Below, piece after piece: positions 15,701 to 24,337 of a stretch of DNA of 64,000 nt (its first letter is position 1; each line of letters opens with the position of its first letter). The notes under the pieces are model-generated. The model was not told the origin of the DNA. It saw only the letters and a list, made by a program, of their open reading frames with translations, and ran no database searches. This DNA comes from Streptomyces sp. ASQP_92 (GTDB lineage: Bacteria; Actinomycetota; Actinomycetes; Streptomycetales; Streptomycetaceae). The position numbers and the translations under genes were made by a program. The stretch covers positions 186,001 through 250,000 of the forward strand of contig NZ_JAODUA010000007.1 of the NCBI RefSeq assembly GCF_025399895.1, read 5' to 3'.

Positions 15701-16887
15701 GCGGGCACCCTCAGTCTCACCACGAAGCCCTCCTCCTCCGGCCCGGCCTCCAGCGTCCCGCCGAGCAGTTCGGCGCGTTCCCTCATTCCCAGCAGACCGT
15801 ATCCGCAGCCACTGACAGCGAGCTCCCCCGCCCGCCCGCGACCCCCCGAGTCCCGTATTTCCAGGGCCACTTCGTCCGCGAGATATTCCAGCCGGACGGC
15901 GACGGCCGCGCCCGGCGCGTGTTTGCGCACATTGGTCAGGGCCTCCTGCACCACCCGCCGTACGGTTTGCGAGGCCTCCGCCCGCAGGGGCCTGCGCTCG
16001 CCCTCCACATGGACCCGGGCACCCGCGGCGCGCCCGTTCCCCACGTCGGGTCCCTCGAGCAGGGTGTGCAGGAAATCCTCCACCGGGCTCATCTCGCCGC
16101 GCAGCGCGGACAGCGCCTGGCGGGTCTCGGCGAGCCCTTCGCGGGCCATGCCCCGGGCGGCCACCACCCGTTCCAGGACGGCGTCCCGGAACTCCCCCGG
16201 CGGCTCCCGCTCGATCAGCAGCCGCGCTGCCTCCAGGTGCACCAGCTGCGCCGAGAGGCTGTGCGCCAGTACGTCGTGGATCTCGCGGGCGATCCTGGCC
16301 CGCTCGTCCAGCGCCGCCGACTCCGCTTCGGCGACCCGCGCGGCCCGCTCCTGGGCGAGGAGCCGCTGGGCTGTGCCGCGCGCCTCGGCGTCGAGCCGCA
16401 GTACATAGCCCGCGAGCCCCAGCCCGGCCACGGTGACCGCGGCGGTGAGCCAGTTGTCGTCCCCGGCCACCGTGTACGCGCCCAGCGCGACGGCCGTGCA
16501 CGGCACGGCGGCCGCCAGGGGGAGCCGCTCCAGTGCCGTCACCGCGCACCCGCACCACAGCACGAGCGCCGGCACCGGCCAGCCCGCCGCCCGGGCACCG
16601 GCCGCCGCCCCCATCATCAGGAGCAGGGAGACCAACGACGGCCACAGCCGGTGCTCGTAGGTGAGGCGGAAGAACAGCCGGGCCAGCAGGGCGCACCCCG
16701 CCACGAGACCGAGCCCCGCCACCCACGCCCAGCCGCCGGCCGCGCGATCGTTGGTGAAGGTGGACCAGAGCAGGGCACCGAACACCAGGGCCCTGATGCC
16801 CCAGGCGAGATTGCGTCGGGCGCGGCTGAGGCCGACGCGGGAGAGTGCCTCCCGCGAGGGCCAGCCGAGCCAGTTCTCCTGGGTCAC
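15697..16887 (-). CDS. NarL-family sensor histidine kinase (HisKA_3 type)
   Basis: Membrane sensor kinase, 396 aa. Five to six N-terminal transmembrane segments without an extracellular domain (about 25-150) are followed by the HisKA_3 dimerisation box with ERARIAREIHDVLAHSLSA (phospho-acceptor His) and an ATPase domain (QEALTNVRKHAP, SGCGYGLLGMRER). The GTG start at 16887 overlaps the stop of the upstream membrane-protein gene, and the stop overlaps the regulator start, so all three genes are translationally coupled. The signal is unknown; an intramembrane-sensing mode is inferred from the lack of an external domain. Confidence 0.92.
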   Translation of the reverse strand: MTQENWLGWPSREALSRVGLSRARRNLAWGIRALVFGALLWSTFTNDRAAGGWAWVAGLGLVAGCALLARLFFRLTYEHRLWPSLVSLLLMMGAAAGARAAGWPVPALVLWCGCAVTALERLPLAAAVPCTAVALGAYTVAGDDNWLTAAVTVAGLGLAGYVLRLDAEARGTAQRLLAQERAARVAEAESAALDERARIAREIHDVLAHSLSAQLVHLEAARLLIEREPPGEFRDAVLERVVAARGMAREGLAETRQALSALRGEMSPVEDFLHTLLEGPDVGNGRAAGARVHVEGERRPLRAEASQTVRRVVQEALTNVRKHAPGAAVAVRLEYLADEVALEIRDSGGRGRAGELAVSGCGYGLLGMRERAELLGGTLEAGPEEEGFVVRLRVPA

Positions 16888-17399
16888 ACGCGGTCCCTCC
16901 ACACCTGCCGGGCAGGGCTTTCGCCGGCCACACCGTACGACGCCGGGGCCGGGCCGGCCCGCCACATCAGGATGGCACCGCGGACGAGCAGGGAGGCGGC
17001 GAGGGCGAGCAGGATGGCGCCGGTGCCCAGGTGGATCCCGGCCAGGGCGCCGAGCCCCGCGAGCCCCACCCGAAGGACGATGCCCAGGACCCAGATGCCG
17101 GCGGTGGCCCTGGTGCCGCGCGACCACGTGGTGCCGTCGGGTTCGGTCCATATCTTCGACGTCCAGGCCCAGCCGACGCCCATGAGCAGGCCGATCAGGA
17201 CTTCCGTACCGAGCAGGACGATCGACGCGACCTGGTGGTGCTGGTCCACCAGGCCGCCGTCGCGCACCGAGAAGAACACCAGCAGCGCGGGCACCAGCCA
17301 CCAGCGGCCGCCCCCGTTCACCTGCTGCGGCTTCATCTGGCGGACCAGGATCAGGACCACCACCGCGACGGCCACCAGCACGTTGAAAAGCGCGGACAT
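16884..17399 (-). CDS. Small membrane protein (DUF1453/CcdC-like), first gene of two-component operon
   Basis: Predicted 171-aa membrane protein with about four helices and short polar loops. The layout and the motif LVRQMKPQQV resemble the DUF1453/CcdC group of unknown function. The ATG at 17399 begins directly before the first helix. Its stop overlaps the GTG of the sensor kinase, so it may act as an accessory to that kinase; this is an inference from operon structure only. Confidence 0.75.
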   Translation of the reverse strand: MSALFNVLVAVAVVVLILVRQMKPQQVNGGGRWWLVPALLVFFSVRDGGLVDQHHQVASIVLLGTEVLIGLLMGVGWAWTSKIWTEPDGTTWSRGTRATAGIWVLGIVLRVGLAGLGALAGIHLGTGAILLALAASLLVRGAILMWRAGPAPASYGVAGESPARQVWRDRV

Positions 17400-17526
17400 C
17401 GAAGCCTCCGGACGACGGGACGGAAAGGTCTGTACGTCCAAGACGCTACGGAAACGGCCTGGTCAGAGACATCGGCGCAGGGGTGGAGCGAGGGTGGAAA
17501 TTCCCTCTCCACCCTGGGGTGGAGAC

Positions 17527-17568
17527 GACGAACGCCGGCCCCCCGCGAGCGCGGGGCCGGCGTTCGTC
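17527..17568 (-). terminator. Terminator after the parE-type gene
   Basis: Perfect 16-bp inverted repeat, arms 17527-17542 and 17553-17568, loop of 10 nt, starting just after the parE-type stop codon. Confidence 0.85.
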
Positions 17569-17577
17569 AGGCCGGGA

Positions 17578-19695
17578 TCACGCGTCGATGCGTGAGCGGT
17601 CCAGGGTGGCCGCGGAGCTGGTGATGAACTCCTTGCGGGGCGCCACCTCGTTGCCCATCAGCAGGTCGAAGACCTGCTCGGAGGCTTCCAGATCACCGAT
17701 GTTGATCCGGCGCAGGGTACGGAAGCGCGGATCCATCGTGGTTTCCGCGAGCTGGTCGGCATCCATCTCGCCGAGGCCCTTGTAGCGCTGGATGGTGTCC
17801 TTGTAGCGGATGTTCTTGCGCTGGAACTCCAGCAGGGTGCTGCGCAGTTCGTTGTCCGAGTAGGTGTAGACGTACTTGTCCTGGCCCTTCTTGGGCTGGA
17901 CCAGCTCGATGCGGTGCAACGGAGGCACCGCCGCGAAGACCCGCCCCGCCTCGACCATCGGACGCATGTACCGCTGGAACAGCGTCAGCAGCAGGATCCG
18001 GATGTGCGCGCCGTCGACATCGGCGTCGACGAGCAGCACGATCTTGCCGTAGCGGGCCGCGTCGATGTCGAAGGTGCGGCCCGATCCGGCCCCTATGACC
18101 TGGATGATCGCGCCGCACTCGGCGTTCTTCAGCATGTCGGAGACCGACGCCTTCTGAACGTTGAGGATCTTGCCGCGGATCGGCAGGAGCGCCTGGAACT
18201 CGGAGTTCCGGGCCAGTTTGGCGGTGCCCAGCGCCGAGTCGCCCTCGACGATGAACAGTTCGCTGCGCTCCACGTCGTCGCTGCGGCAGTCGGCCAGCTT
18301 CGCCGGCAGCGAGGAGGACTCCAGCGCCGTTTTGCGGCGCTGCGCCTCCTTGTGCTGGCGGGCCGCGATCCGCGTCCGCGCAGCCGCGACGATCTTTTCG
18401 AGGACGGCTCTGGCCTGCGCCTTCGCGTCCCGCTTGGTGGACGTCAGGAACTCCTTGAGCTCCTTGGCGACCACATGCGCGACGATCCGGTTGGCCGCCG
18501 AGGTGCCGAGGACCTCCTTGGTCTGGCCCTCGAACTGCGGCTCGGCGAGGCGGACCGTGACGACCGCGGTGAGGCCTTCGAGGGCGTCGTCCTTGACCAC
18601 GTCGTCCTCGGCGACCCGCAGCATCTTCGCGGAGCGGAGCACCTCGTTGACGGTCTTGGTGACCGACCGCTCGAAGCCGCTGACGTGGGTGCCGCCCTTG
18701 GGGGTGGCGATGATGTTCACGAACGACTTGAGGTTGGTGTCGTACCCGGTTCCCCAGCGCAGCGCGATGTCCACGCCCAGCTCGCGGGTGACCTCGGTGG
18801 GCGTCATGTGGCCGCGGTCGTCCAGCACCGGCACGGTCTCCTTGAACGTGCCCGACCCGGTGAGGCGCAGTACGTCGTTGACGGCCTTGTCCTGCGCCAG
18901 GTACTCGCAGAACTCGCTGATGCCGCCGTCGAAGCGGAACGTCTCCTCGGTCTTGCCCTCCCCGTCCAGGCCCCGCTCGTCGCGCACGACGATCGTCAGG
19001 CCGGGCACCAGGAACGCCGTCTGGCGGGCCCGCTGGTAGAGCGTCTCCAGGGAGAGCTTGGCGTCCTTGAGGAAGATCTGGCGGTCGGCCCAGTAGCGGA
19101 TGCGCGTGCCGGTGCGGCCCTTGGGGACGCGCTTGCCCTTGAGCAGCCCGTTGCCCGGGTCGAAGGGCGCGTCGGGGCCCTGCTCGGTGAAGATGCCGGG
19201 CACGCCTCGGCGGAAGCTGATCGCGTGCGTGGTGCCGCGGTCCACCTCGACGTCCAGGCGGGCGGAGAGCGCGTTCACCACGGAGGCGCCCACGCCGTGC
19301 AGGCCGCCGGAGGCGGCGTAGGAGCCGCCGCCGAACTTGCCGCCTGCGTGCAGCTTGGTCATGACGACCTCGACGCCGGAGAGCCCCGTCTTGGGCTCCA
19401 CGTCGACGGGGATGCCACGGCCGTTGTCCCGCACCTCGACGGAGGCGTCGTCGTGCAGGATCACCTCGATGTGGTCACAGTGGCCGCCCAGGGCCTCGTC
19501 GACGGAGTTGTCGATGATCTCCCAGAGGCAGTGCATCAGGCCGCGGCTGTCCGTGGACCCGATGTACATGCCGGGTCGCTTGCGGACCGCTTCGAGGCCT
19601 TCGAGTACGAGCAGATGCCGAGCGGTGTAGTTGGAGCCGTCGCGGTCTGCCCCGCTCAGCAGCGCAGTGGACGGAACGGACGTCTCGGCGGTCAC
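17578..19695 (-). CDS. parE: Type IIA DNA topoisomerase subunit B (ParE/GyrB2)
   Basis: ATPase subunit of a topoisomerase IV/gyrase-like enzyme, 705 aa, acting on chromosome topology and decatenation. The N-terminal GHKL ATPase domain has EIIDNSVDEA, DNGRGIPV and GGLHGVGASVVNALS. Next come the transducer domain, the TOPRIM domain (EGDSALG, LVDADVDGAHI) and the C-terminal segment YKGLGEMDADQL, which contacts the A subunit. The GTG start has AGGAG 9 nt upstream. The main Streptomyces gyrB lies near oriC, so this second copy, adjacent to hrdB, is the ParE-type paralogue. The partner ParC gene is not in this window. Confidence 0.92.
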   Translation of the reverse strand: MTAETSVPSTALLSGADRDGSNYTARHLLVLEGLEAVRKRPGMYIGSTDSRGLMHCLWEIIDNSVDEALGGHCDHIEVILHDDASVEVRDNGRGIPVDVEPKTGLSGVEVVMTKLHAGGKFGGGSYAASGGLHGVGASVVNALSARLDVEVDRGTTHAISFRRGVPGIFTEQGPDAPFDPGNGLLKGKRVPKGRTGTRIRYWADRQIFLKDAKLSLETLYQRARQTAFLVPGLTIVVRDERGLDGEGKTEETFRFDGGISEFCEYLAQDKAVNDVLRLTGSGTFKETVPVLDDRGHMTPTEVTRELGVDIALRWGTGYDTNLKSFVNIIATPKGGTHVSGFERSVTKTVNEVLRSAKMLRVAEDDVVKDDALEGLTAVVTVRLAEPQFEGQTKEVLGTSAANRIVAHVVAKELKEFLTSTKRDAKAQARAVLEKIVAAARTRIAARQHKEAQRRKTALESSSLPAKLADCRSDDVERSELFIVEGDSALGTAKLARNSEFQALLPIRGKILNVQKASVSDMLKNAECGAIIQVIGAGSGRTFDIDAARYGKIVLLVDADVDGAHIRILLLTLFQRYMRPMVEAGRVFAAVPPLHRIELVQPKKGQDKYVYTYSDNELRSTLLEFQRKNIRYKDTIQRYKGLGEMDADQLAETTMDPRFRTLRRINIGDLEASEQVFDLLMGNEVAPRKEFITSSAATLDRSRIDA

Positions 19696-20129
19696 GCAGT
19701 TCGCTCCTCGCTGAATTTCAATTGCGCCCCAGGTGGGTAAGGGGTCGGCGTCGGTCGCCGGTCAGAGGGTACCGAGGCCTGGTAGAGCCGTTGTAACGCC
19801 ACCCTCGCGAATCCTCATGCTAGTCCAGCGTCGCAAACATGTTCGATCCCCCGCAGGGGTGATGCGGATGTCACGTTCCCATTCAGGCATGAACCATTTA
19901 GGCTCCGGGCACGTCCTCATGAACAACCGGCAACCCCGCCGGGAGGGCCAAACGAGACAAGCAACGCGAAACCCGTAAAGCTCCGCAATACGGCTCATTC
20001 GCCGCCAACCGGCAGCAGACAGCCACCTTGACCAAGAACTTTCGAGGAAAAGCCACGAGCGGGAACGTTTTCGGCCTGGTTGGATGTTGACCCTGGTACG
20101 ACAGCTCGTCGAGCTAGAGAAGAGGCGAC
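19696..20129. other. Divergent intergenic region, parE / DUF7455 gene
   Basis: A 434-bp gap with lower GC than its surroundings; it must contain both promoters. The best visible promoter-like element is GGGAAC (20061-20066) - 19 nt - GTTG (20086-20089) ahead of the DUF7455 gene, listed separately. Short frames exist here but have poor codon bias, and none is supported as a gene. Confidence 0.5.
20061..20089 (+). promoter_or_regulatory. SigR/ECF-like promoter candidate for the DUF7455 gene
   Basis: GGGAAC and GTTG are separated by 19 nt, close to the GGGAAT-N18-GTT pattern known for the disulfide-stress sigma factor SigR of Streptomyces. It lies 41 bp upstream of the start codon. Spacing is one base longer than the usual optimum, so this is tentative. 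Confidence 0.35.
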
Positions 20130-20360
20130 GTGACTACTGTTCTGACCCCCGCGAGCCCCCTGACGGCCGCCGACCGTTGCGACCGCTGCGGCGCACAGGC
20201 CTACCTTCGCGTAGTCCTCACCAGCGGCGGCGAACTGCTCTTCTGCGCTCATCACGGACGCAAGTTCGAGCCGGAACTGAAGAAGATCGCCGCTGACATA
20301 CAGGACGAGACGGACCGCCTCACCGCGGTGCCCGAGTCCGCAGGCGACGAGGACCACTGA
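20130..20360 (+). CDS. Small DUF7455-type cysteine-containing protein
   Basis: A 76-aa acidic protein conserved beside hrdB in streptomycetes, as far as I recall. It has a CDRCGAQAYLRV motif (CxxC at about 17-20) and a C-A-H-H cluster (about 39-42), so it could bind zinc through C-x2-C...C-x-H-H ligands. GTG start preceded by AGAGGCGAC. Function unknown. Followed by a strong bidirectional terminator. Confidence 0.85.
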   Translation: MTTVLTPASPLTAADRCDRCGAQAYLRVVLTSGGELLFCAHHGRKFEPELKKIAADIQDETDRLTAVPESAGDEDH

Positions 20361-20402
20361 GACCTCGCATCCGACGAGCCAGGGCCGGTCCAGGACCGGC
20401 GA

Positions 20403-20440
20403 CGGGCGGCCACTCCCCGTGCAGGGGGAGTGACCGCCCG
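20403..20440. terminator. Bidirectional terminator
   Basis: Inverted repeat with 16-bp arms (20403-20418 and 20425-20440, one mismatch), loop GTGCAG, followed by TTCT. It lies between the convergent DUF7455 and trypsin genes. Confidence 0.85.
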
Positions 20441-20454
20441 TTCTCATGCCCGCG

Positions 20455-21276
20455 TCAGCCGGCCGCCGCCGCGGGCCACGGCACGGCCGCGACCCGGGTG
20501 TAGACGCCGGGGTAGTCCGGCAGCGCGCAGCCGTTCCCCCAGGACACCAGCCCGATGAGCCGCCCCCCGGCCACCAGCGGCCCCCCGCTGTCGCCCTGAC
20601 AGGCGTCGTGGCCGCCCTTGGGATCGCCTGCGCACAGCATGGTGGCGGCGTCGTACGGCTCGTCCGAGTTCGGCGGGTAGGCGCGCGCACAGGACGCTTC
20701 GGACAGCACCGTGACCGGACCCGCGTACAGCGTCGTCGGATAGTTCCCCTTGCCCGAGATGTCGCCCCAGCCGAAGACCGTGGCCCCGGCGCCCGCCCGG
20801 TACCCGGGGTCGTCCTTCGTGGCCACCGGGATCGCGTAGGAGGCGGGCAGCGGACTGGCCAGCGTCAGCACGGCCAGATCGCCCGCGTTGGTGGCCGGGG
20901 TGTAGCCGGGATTGGTCCAGGTGCTCTTCACCGCGATCTCCTGGCCCTCGGTGGCGGTCCGCAGCTCGGTGCGGCCCGCGATCACCTTGAGATCGGACAC
21001 CTTCGCCACGTCCATGCCCAGCACCTCGGGGCGCAGACAGTGCGCCGCCGTCAGCACCTGGGTGGTCGAGACCACCACTCCCCCGCAGAACTGGCCCGCC
21101 CGCGTACCTCCGAACCGGGCACGGCTGGACAGCGCCACCACCCAGGGGCTGTCCGCGACCTGGACCGGCTTGCCGCCGATGACGATCTCATCGGCGGCCG
21201 CGGGCGGCGGCGCCGCCAGGGCGGTGACCGCAAGGGCGGCCGCCCCGGAGGCGGCTCGGGCGATGAAGCGGCGCAT
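20455..21276 (-). CDS. Secreted trypsin-like serine protease (S1A)
   Basis: Extracellular protease, 273 aa. The signal peptide (1-28) has a twin-arginine-like start MRRFIARAASG and ends AAA-D. A short pro-sequence leads into the chymotrypsin fold. The catalytic triad is visible: His79 (TAAHC), Asp133 (NAGDLAVL), Ser230 (GDSGGP). Three cysteine pairs are consistent with S1A. The mature N-terminus is probably IVIGGKPV. The ATG at 21276 has AGGAG 6 nt upstream; earlier in-frame codons would break the signal peptide. It stands alone between two terminators. Confidence 0.92.
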   Translation of the reverse strand: MRRFIARAASGAAALAVTALAAPPPAAADEIVIGGKPVQVADSPWVVALSSRARFGGTRAGQFCGGVVVSTTQVLTAAHCLRPEVLGMDVAKVSDLKVIAGRTELRTATEGQEIAVKSTWTNPGYTPATNAGDLAVLTLASPLPASYAIPVATKDDPGYRAGAGATVFGWGDISGKGNYPTTLYAGPVTVLSEASCARAYPPNSDEPYDAATMLCAGDPKGGHDACQGDSGGPLVAGGRLIGLVSWGNGCALPDYPGVYTRVAAVPWPAAAAG

Positions 21277-21352
21277 ACGGTCTCCTGACTCTCGGGTGAC
21301 ACAGGCACACCCAGCGTCATTCAGCACACCGTCCGCCGCACGCGCGGACACG

Positions 21353-21392
21353 CGCCAGGGCCCGGTCTCTTGAGAGAGACCGGGCCCTGGCG
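21353..21392 (-). terminator. Terminator of hrdB
   Basis: Perfect 18-bp inverted repeat, arms 21353-21370 and 21375-21392, loop TGAG, starting 16 bp after the hrdB stop. One of the strongest hairpins in the window. Confidence 0.9.
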
Positions 21393-21408
21393 GACGTACG
21401 ACCGCGAC

Positions 21409-22962
21409 TTAGTCGAGGTAGTCGCGCAGCACCTGCGAACGCGAGGGGTGGCGCAGCTTCGACATGGTCTTGGACTCGATCTGGCGGATCCGCTCGCGGG
21501 TCACGCCGTAGACCTTGCCGATCTCGTCCAGGGTCTTGGGCTGGCCGTCGGTGAGGCCGAAGCGCATGGAGACCACGCCCGCCTCACGCTCGGAGAGGGT
21601 GTCGAGCACCGAGTGCAGCTGCTCCTGGAGGAGCGTGAAGCTGACCGCGTCGGCCGGCACGACCGCCTCGGAGTCCTCGATGAGGTCTCCGAACTCGCTG
21701 TCGCCGTCCTCACCGAGGGGGGTGTGCAGCGAGATCGGCTCACGGCCGTACTTCTGGACCTCGATGACCTTCTCGGGGGTCATGTCGAGTTCCTTGGCCA
21801 GCTCCTCCGGGGTGGGCTCGCGGCCCAGGTCCTGGAGCATCTGGCGCTGGACGCGCGCGAGCTTGTTGATGACCTCGACCATGTGCACCGGGATACGGAT
21901 GGTGCGGGCCTGGTCGGCCATGGCGCGGGTGATCGCCTGACGGATCCACCAGGTGGCGTACGTGGAGAACTTGTAGCCCTTGGTGTAGTCGAACTTCTCG
22001 ACCGCGCGGATCAGACCGAGGTTGCCCTCCTGGATGAGGTCCAGGAAGAGCATGCCGCGGCCGGTGTAGCGCTTGGCCAGCGAGACCACCAGACGGAGGT
22101 TGGCCTCCAGGAGGTGGTTCTTGGCGCGGCGGCCGTCCTCGGCGATGATCTCCAGCTCGCGCTTGAGCTTCGGCGCCAGCTTGTCCGCGTTCGCCAGCTT
22201 GTCCTCGGCGAACAGGCCCGCCTCGATGCGCTTGGCGAGCTCGACCTCCTGCTCGGCGTTGAGCAGCGGGACCTTGCCGATCTGCTTCAGGTAGTCCTTG
22301 ACCGGGTCGGCGGTGGCGCCGGCGACGGCGACCTGCTGGGCCGGCGCGTCGTCCTCGTCCTCGTCGGACAGGACGAAGCCCTTGCTCTCGCCCTCGGGCT
22401 CCTCGTCGTCACCCTTGCCGGGCGCGGCTTCGTCGAGGAGCTCCTCGCCGTCGGCGGCCTCGTCGTCGTCGCCCTTCTTGGCGGCGGTCTTCTTCGCCGC
22501 GGTCTTCTTGGCGACCGTCTTCTTGGCGGCGGTCTTCTTCACGGCCGCCTTCTTGGCGACGGCCTTCTTGGGGGCGTCCTCGGCCTCGTCGGCCGGCACG
22601 TCCACGTCCTCGGCCGGGGCCGCGGAGGCGGCGACGGTCCTGGTGGTGGTCACGGTCGTCTTGGCCGCGACCGTCTTGGTGGCGGTGCGCTTCGCCGGGC
22701 TCTTCGCTGCGACGCTCTTGCGGGTGCGCTTCGGTGATTCCGCGGCACTGACCATCAGCGTCACACCCTCTTCCTCGAGGATCTGGTTGAGGCTGCGCAG
22801 AACATTCTTCCACTGGGTCGGCGGAATCTGGTCGGCTTCGAAGGCCCGACGCACGTCATCGCCGGCGATCTGTCCATCAGCCTTTCCTCGCTCGATGAGC
22901 GCCATCACAGACTCGGACTCGGCGATCTCCGGCGGGAGCGTACGGGATGTGCTGGCCGACAC
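21409..22962 (-). CDS. hrdB: Principal RNA polymerase sigma factor HrdB
   Basis: Essential housekeeping sigma factor, 517 aa, directing RNA polymerase to vegetative promoters. A region-1-like N-terminus is followed by a long Lys/Ala-rich spacer with KKTAAKK repeats (about 75-165) and an acidic stretch (EDEDD). Regions 1.2 to 4 (from about 218) include RRAKNHLLEANLRLVVSLAK (2.1), YKFSTYATWWIRQAI (2.3-2.4) and the C-terminal HTH GVTRERIRQIESKTMSKLRH. Regions 2-4 look essentially identical to the S. coelicolor HrdB I remember. The GTG at 22962 starts VSASTSRTLPPE, with GAGAGG 7 nt upstream; a TTG two codons earlier is the alternative. Confidence 0.97.
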   Translation of the reverse strand: MSASTSRTLPPEIAESESVMALIERGKADGQIAGDDVRRAFEADQIPPTQWKNVLRSLNQILEEEGVTLMVSAAESPKRTRKSVAAKSPAKRTATKTVAAKTTVTTTRTVAASAAPAEDVDVPADEAEDAPKKAVAKKAAVKKTAAKKTVAKKTAAKKTAAKKGDDDEAADGEELLDEAAPGKGDDEEPEGESKGFVLSDEDEDDAPAQQVAVAGATADPVKDYLKQIGKVPLLNAEQEVELAKRIEAGLFAEDKLANADKLAPKLKRELEIIAEDGRRAKNHLLEANLRLVVSLAKRYTGRGMLFLDLIQEGNLGLIRAVEKFDYTKGYKFSTYATWWIRQAITRAMADQARTIRIPVHMVEVINKLARVQRQMLQDLGREPTPEELAKELDMTPEKVIEVQKYGREPISLHTPLGEDGDSEFGDLIEDSEAVVPADAVSFTLLQEQLHSVLDTLSEREAGVVSMRFGLTDGQPKTLDEIGKVYGVTRERIRQIESKTMSKLRHPSRSQVLRDYLD

Positions 22963-23292
22963 GAACAACCTCTCGAAACGATGGAAAACGGCTTCCGGCC
23001 CCGCCCAGGATCGGGCCGGAGCCGACGACCACCGGCTGGGGATGTGCCGGGGGCGCGGGCTGAACCTCGGAGCTGCACAGCGCCACGCATGGCGGCTGTA
23101 TTCCTCCTCGGCTGTTACCTCTTAAGTCATCGCATGGTTCCGAGGAGTGTTACGCGCAATCTTCGTGGCCCGAGTCACACCCCAAAGGCGACCAGGGGCC
23201 CATAAGGGGCAGATACCCCGTATGCGCCACCGTATCGGGGTGCGCCGGACCCCTGTGGAGTCCGGCGGCACGGCCCGGTGGCTGGGCTGCGG
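22963..23292. promoter_or_regulatory. hrdB: hrdB promoter region
   Basis: A 330-bp gap between the FadR-type gene stop and hrdB, on the same strand. On the minus strand GGAAC (complement of 23137-23141) and GGTAAC (complement of 23114-23119) lie about 17-18 nt apart, recalling the SigR-dependent hrdBp2 promoter known in S. coelicolor, though the -10 part deviates from GTT. A vegetative promoter must also be here but I could not define it. No gene is seen. Confidence 0.4.
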
Positions 23293-24177
23293 TCAGTGCT
23301 CGCGCGGGGCGGGGACGACCCGCTCCACCTCCGGGTGGACGGTGAGCAGTTGGCGCACGGCCGTCTCGGCGGCGATGGGGTCCCCGTTGGCGAGCGCGTC
23401 GACGATCCGCCCGTGGTGCGCGAGGGAGCCTTCCGAGGGGCGGTCACAGCCGGTGACCGGGGAGCCGGAGACCTGGAGCGCGGCCGAGACGATGCCGGAG
23501 AGGTGCTCCAGCATCCGGTTGCCGGCGAGCTGGATCAGCAGGGAGTGGAACTCGGCGTCGGCCCGCGAGAAGGTGAGCGAGTCGCCCTGGGTGAGGGCGT
23601 GGCCCATGATCTCCACCATGTCGGCGAGACGCTGCTGAATGTCCTCGCGGCCGTGGCCGGCGGCCAGTCGGGCGGCCAGCGGCTCGATGGTCCAGCGCAG
23701 CTCGGCCAGCTCGCGGCGCTGGTCCTCACGCTGCGGGCCGAAGGCGCGCCACTCGATGATGTCGGGGTCGAGCAGGTTCCAGTCGCTGACCGGGCGGACC
23801 CGGGTGCCGACATTGGGACGGGCGCTGACCAGGCCCTTGGCCTCGAGCACACGCAGGGACTCGCGGACCACCGTGCGGGAGACCTCGAAGCGCTGGCCGA
23901 TCTCCTCGGGCACCAGCGGGCGGTCCGAGCCGAGGTCGCCGGAGACGATCATCTGACCGAGCTGCTGGACGAGTTGGCCGTGCAGGCCGCGGCCGCGACT
24001 GCCCGCCGCACGCCGTCCCACCCGGCCGAGTTCCGTGTCCCCGCCGTCCCAGGAGGGGGCGCCGATCCGGCCTGCGGGGCGCGCCTCCCCGTAGGCGTAG
24101 CGGTCGAGTTCGCCCTGGGCCGAGAGGCCGGTGTCGGCGGTGCGGGCGGTCATCATGGTGTGCGCAAGGGTGCTCAT
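23293..24177 (-). CDS. GntR/FadR-family transcriptional regulator
   Basis: DNA-binding regulator, 294 aa. A poorly conserved 65-residue N-terminal extension precedes the winged helix (LVPEEIGQRFEVSRTVVRESLRVLEAKGLV), then the all-helical FCD effector domain with Asp/His metal-ligand pattern (DAEFHSLLIQLAGN, HHGRIVDAL). Such proteins usually sense sugar acids or carboxylates. The ATG at 24177 has AAGGG 6 nt upstream. No metabolic gene is adjacent, so its target cannot be named. Confidence 0.88.
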   Translation of the reverse strand: MSTLAHTMMTARTADTGLSAQGELDRYAYGEARPAGRIGAPSWDGGDTELGRVGRRAAGSRGRGLHGQLVQQLGQMIVSGDLGSDRPLVPEEIGQRFEVSRTVVRESLRVLEAKGLVSARPNVGTRVRPVSDWNLLDPDIIEWRAFGPQREDQRRELAELRWTIEPLAARLAAGHGREDIQQRLADMVEIMGHALTQGDSLTFSRADAEFHSLLIQLAGNRMLEHLSGIVSAALQVSGSPVTGCDRPSEGSLAHHGRIVDALANGDPIAAETAVRQLLTVHPEVERVVPAPREH

Positions 24178-24337
24178 GCACCCTTTGTCGGCGGGACTCC
24201 GGCGGCCCTTGAGGTCTTTGGTGAAAAGCACACGAAAGGGTGATCACCGCCACCCCCGCAATTGACGCTTTATCGGAAAGAAGCGGGCATTCCCAAGGGA
24301 GTTGCGGACAGAACCCTCCTCGCCGGTCGCCTCCGGC

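Noticed and set aside
19762..19998. 78-codon minus-strand frame between parE and the DUF7455 gene
   Set aside because: No ribosome site and no third-position GC bias; residue use unlike the neighbours.
21353..21392. Long perfect palindrome considered as a regulatory operator
   Set aside because: Its position directly after the hrdB stop and GC-rich arms with a 4-nt loop suit a terminator.
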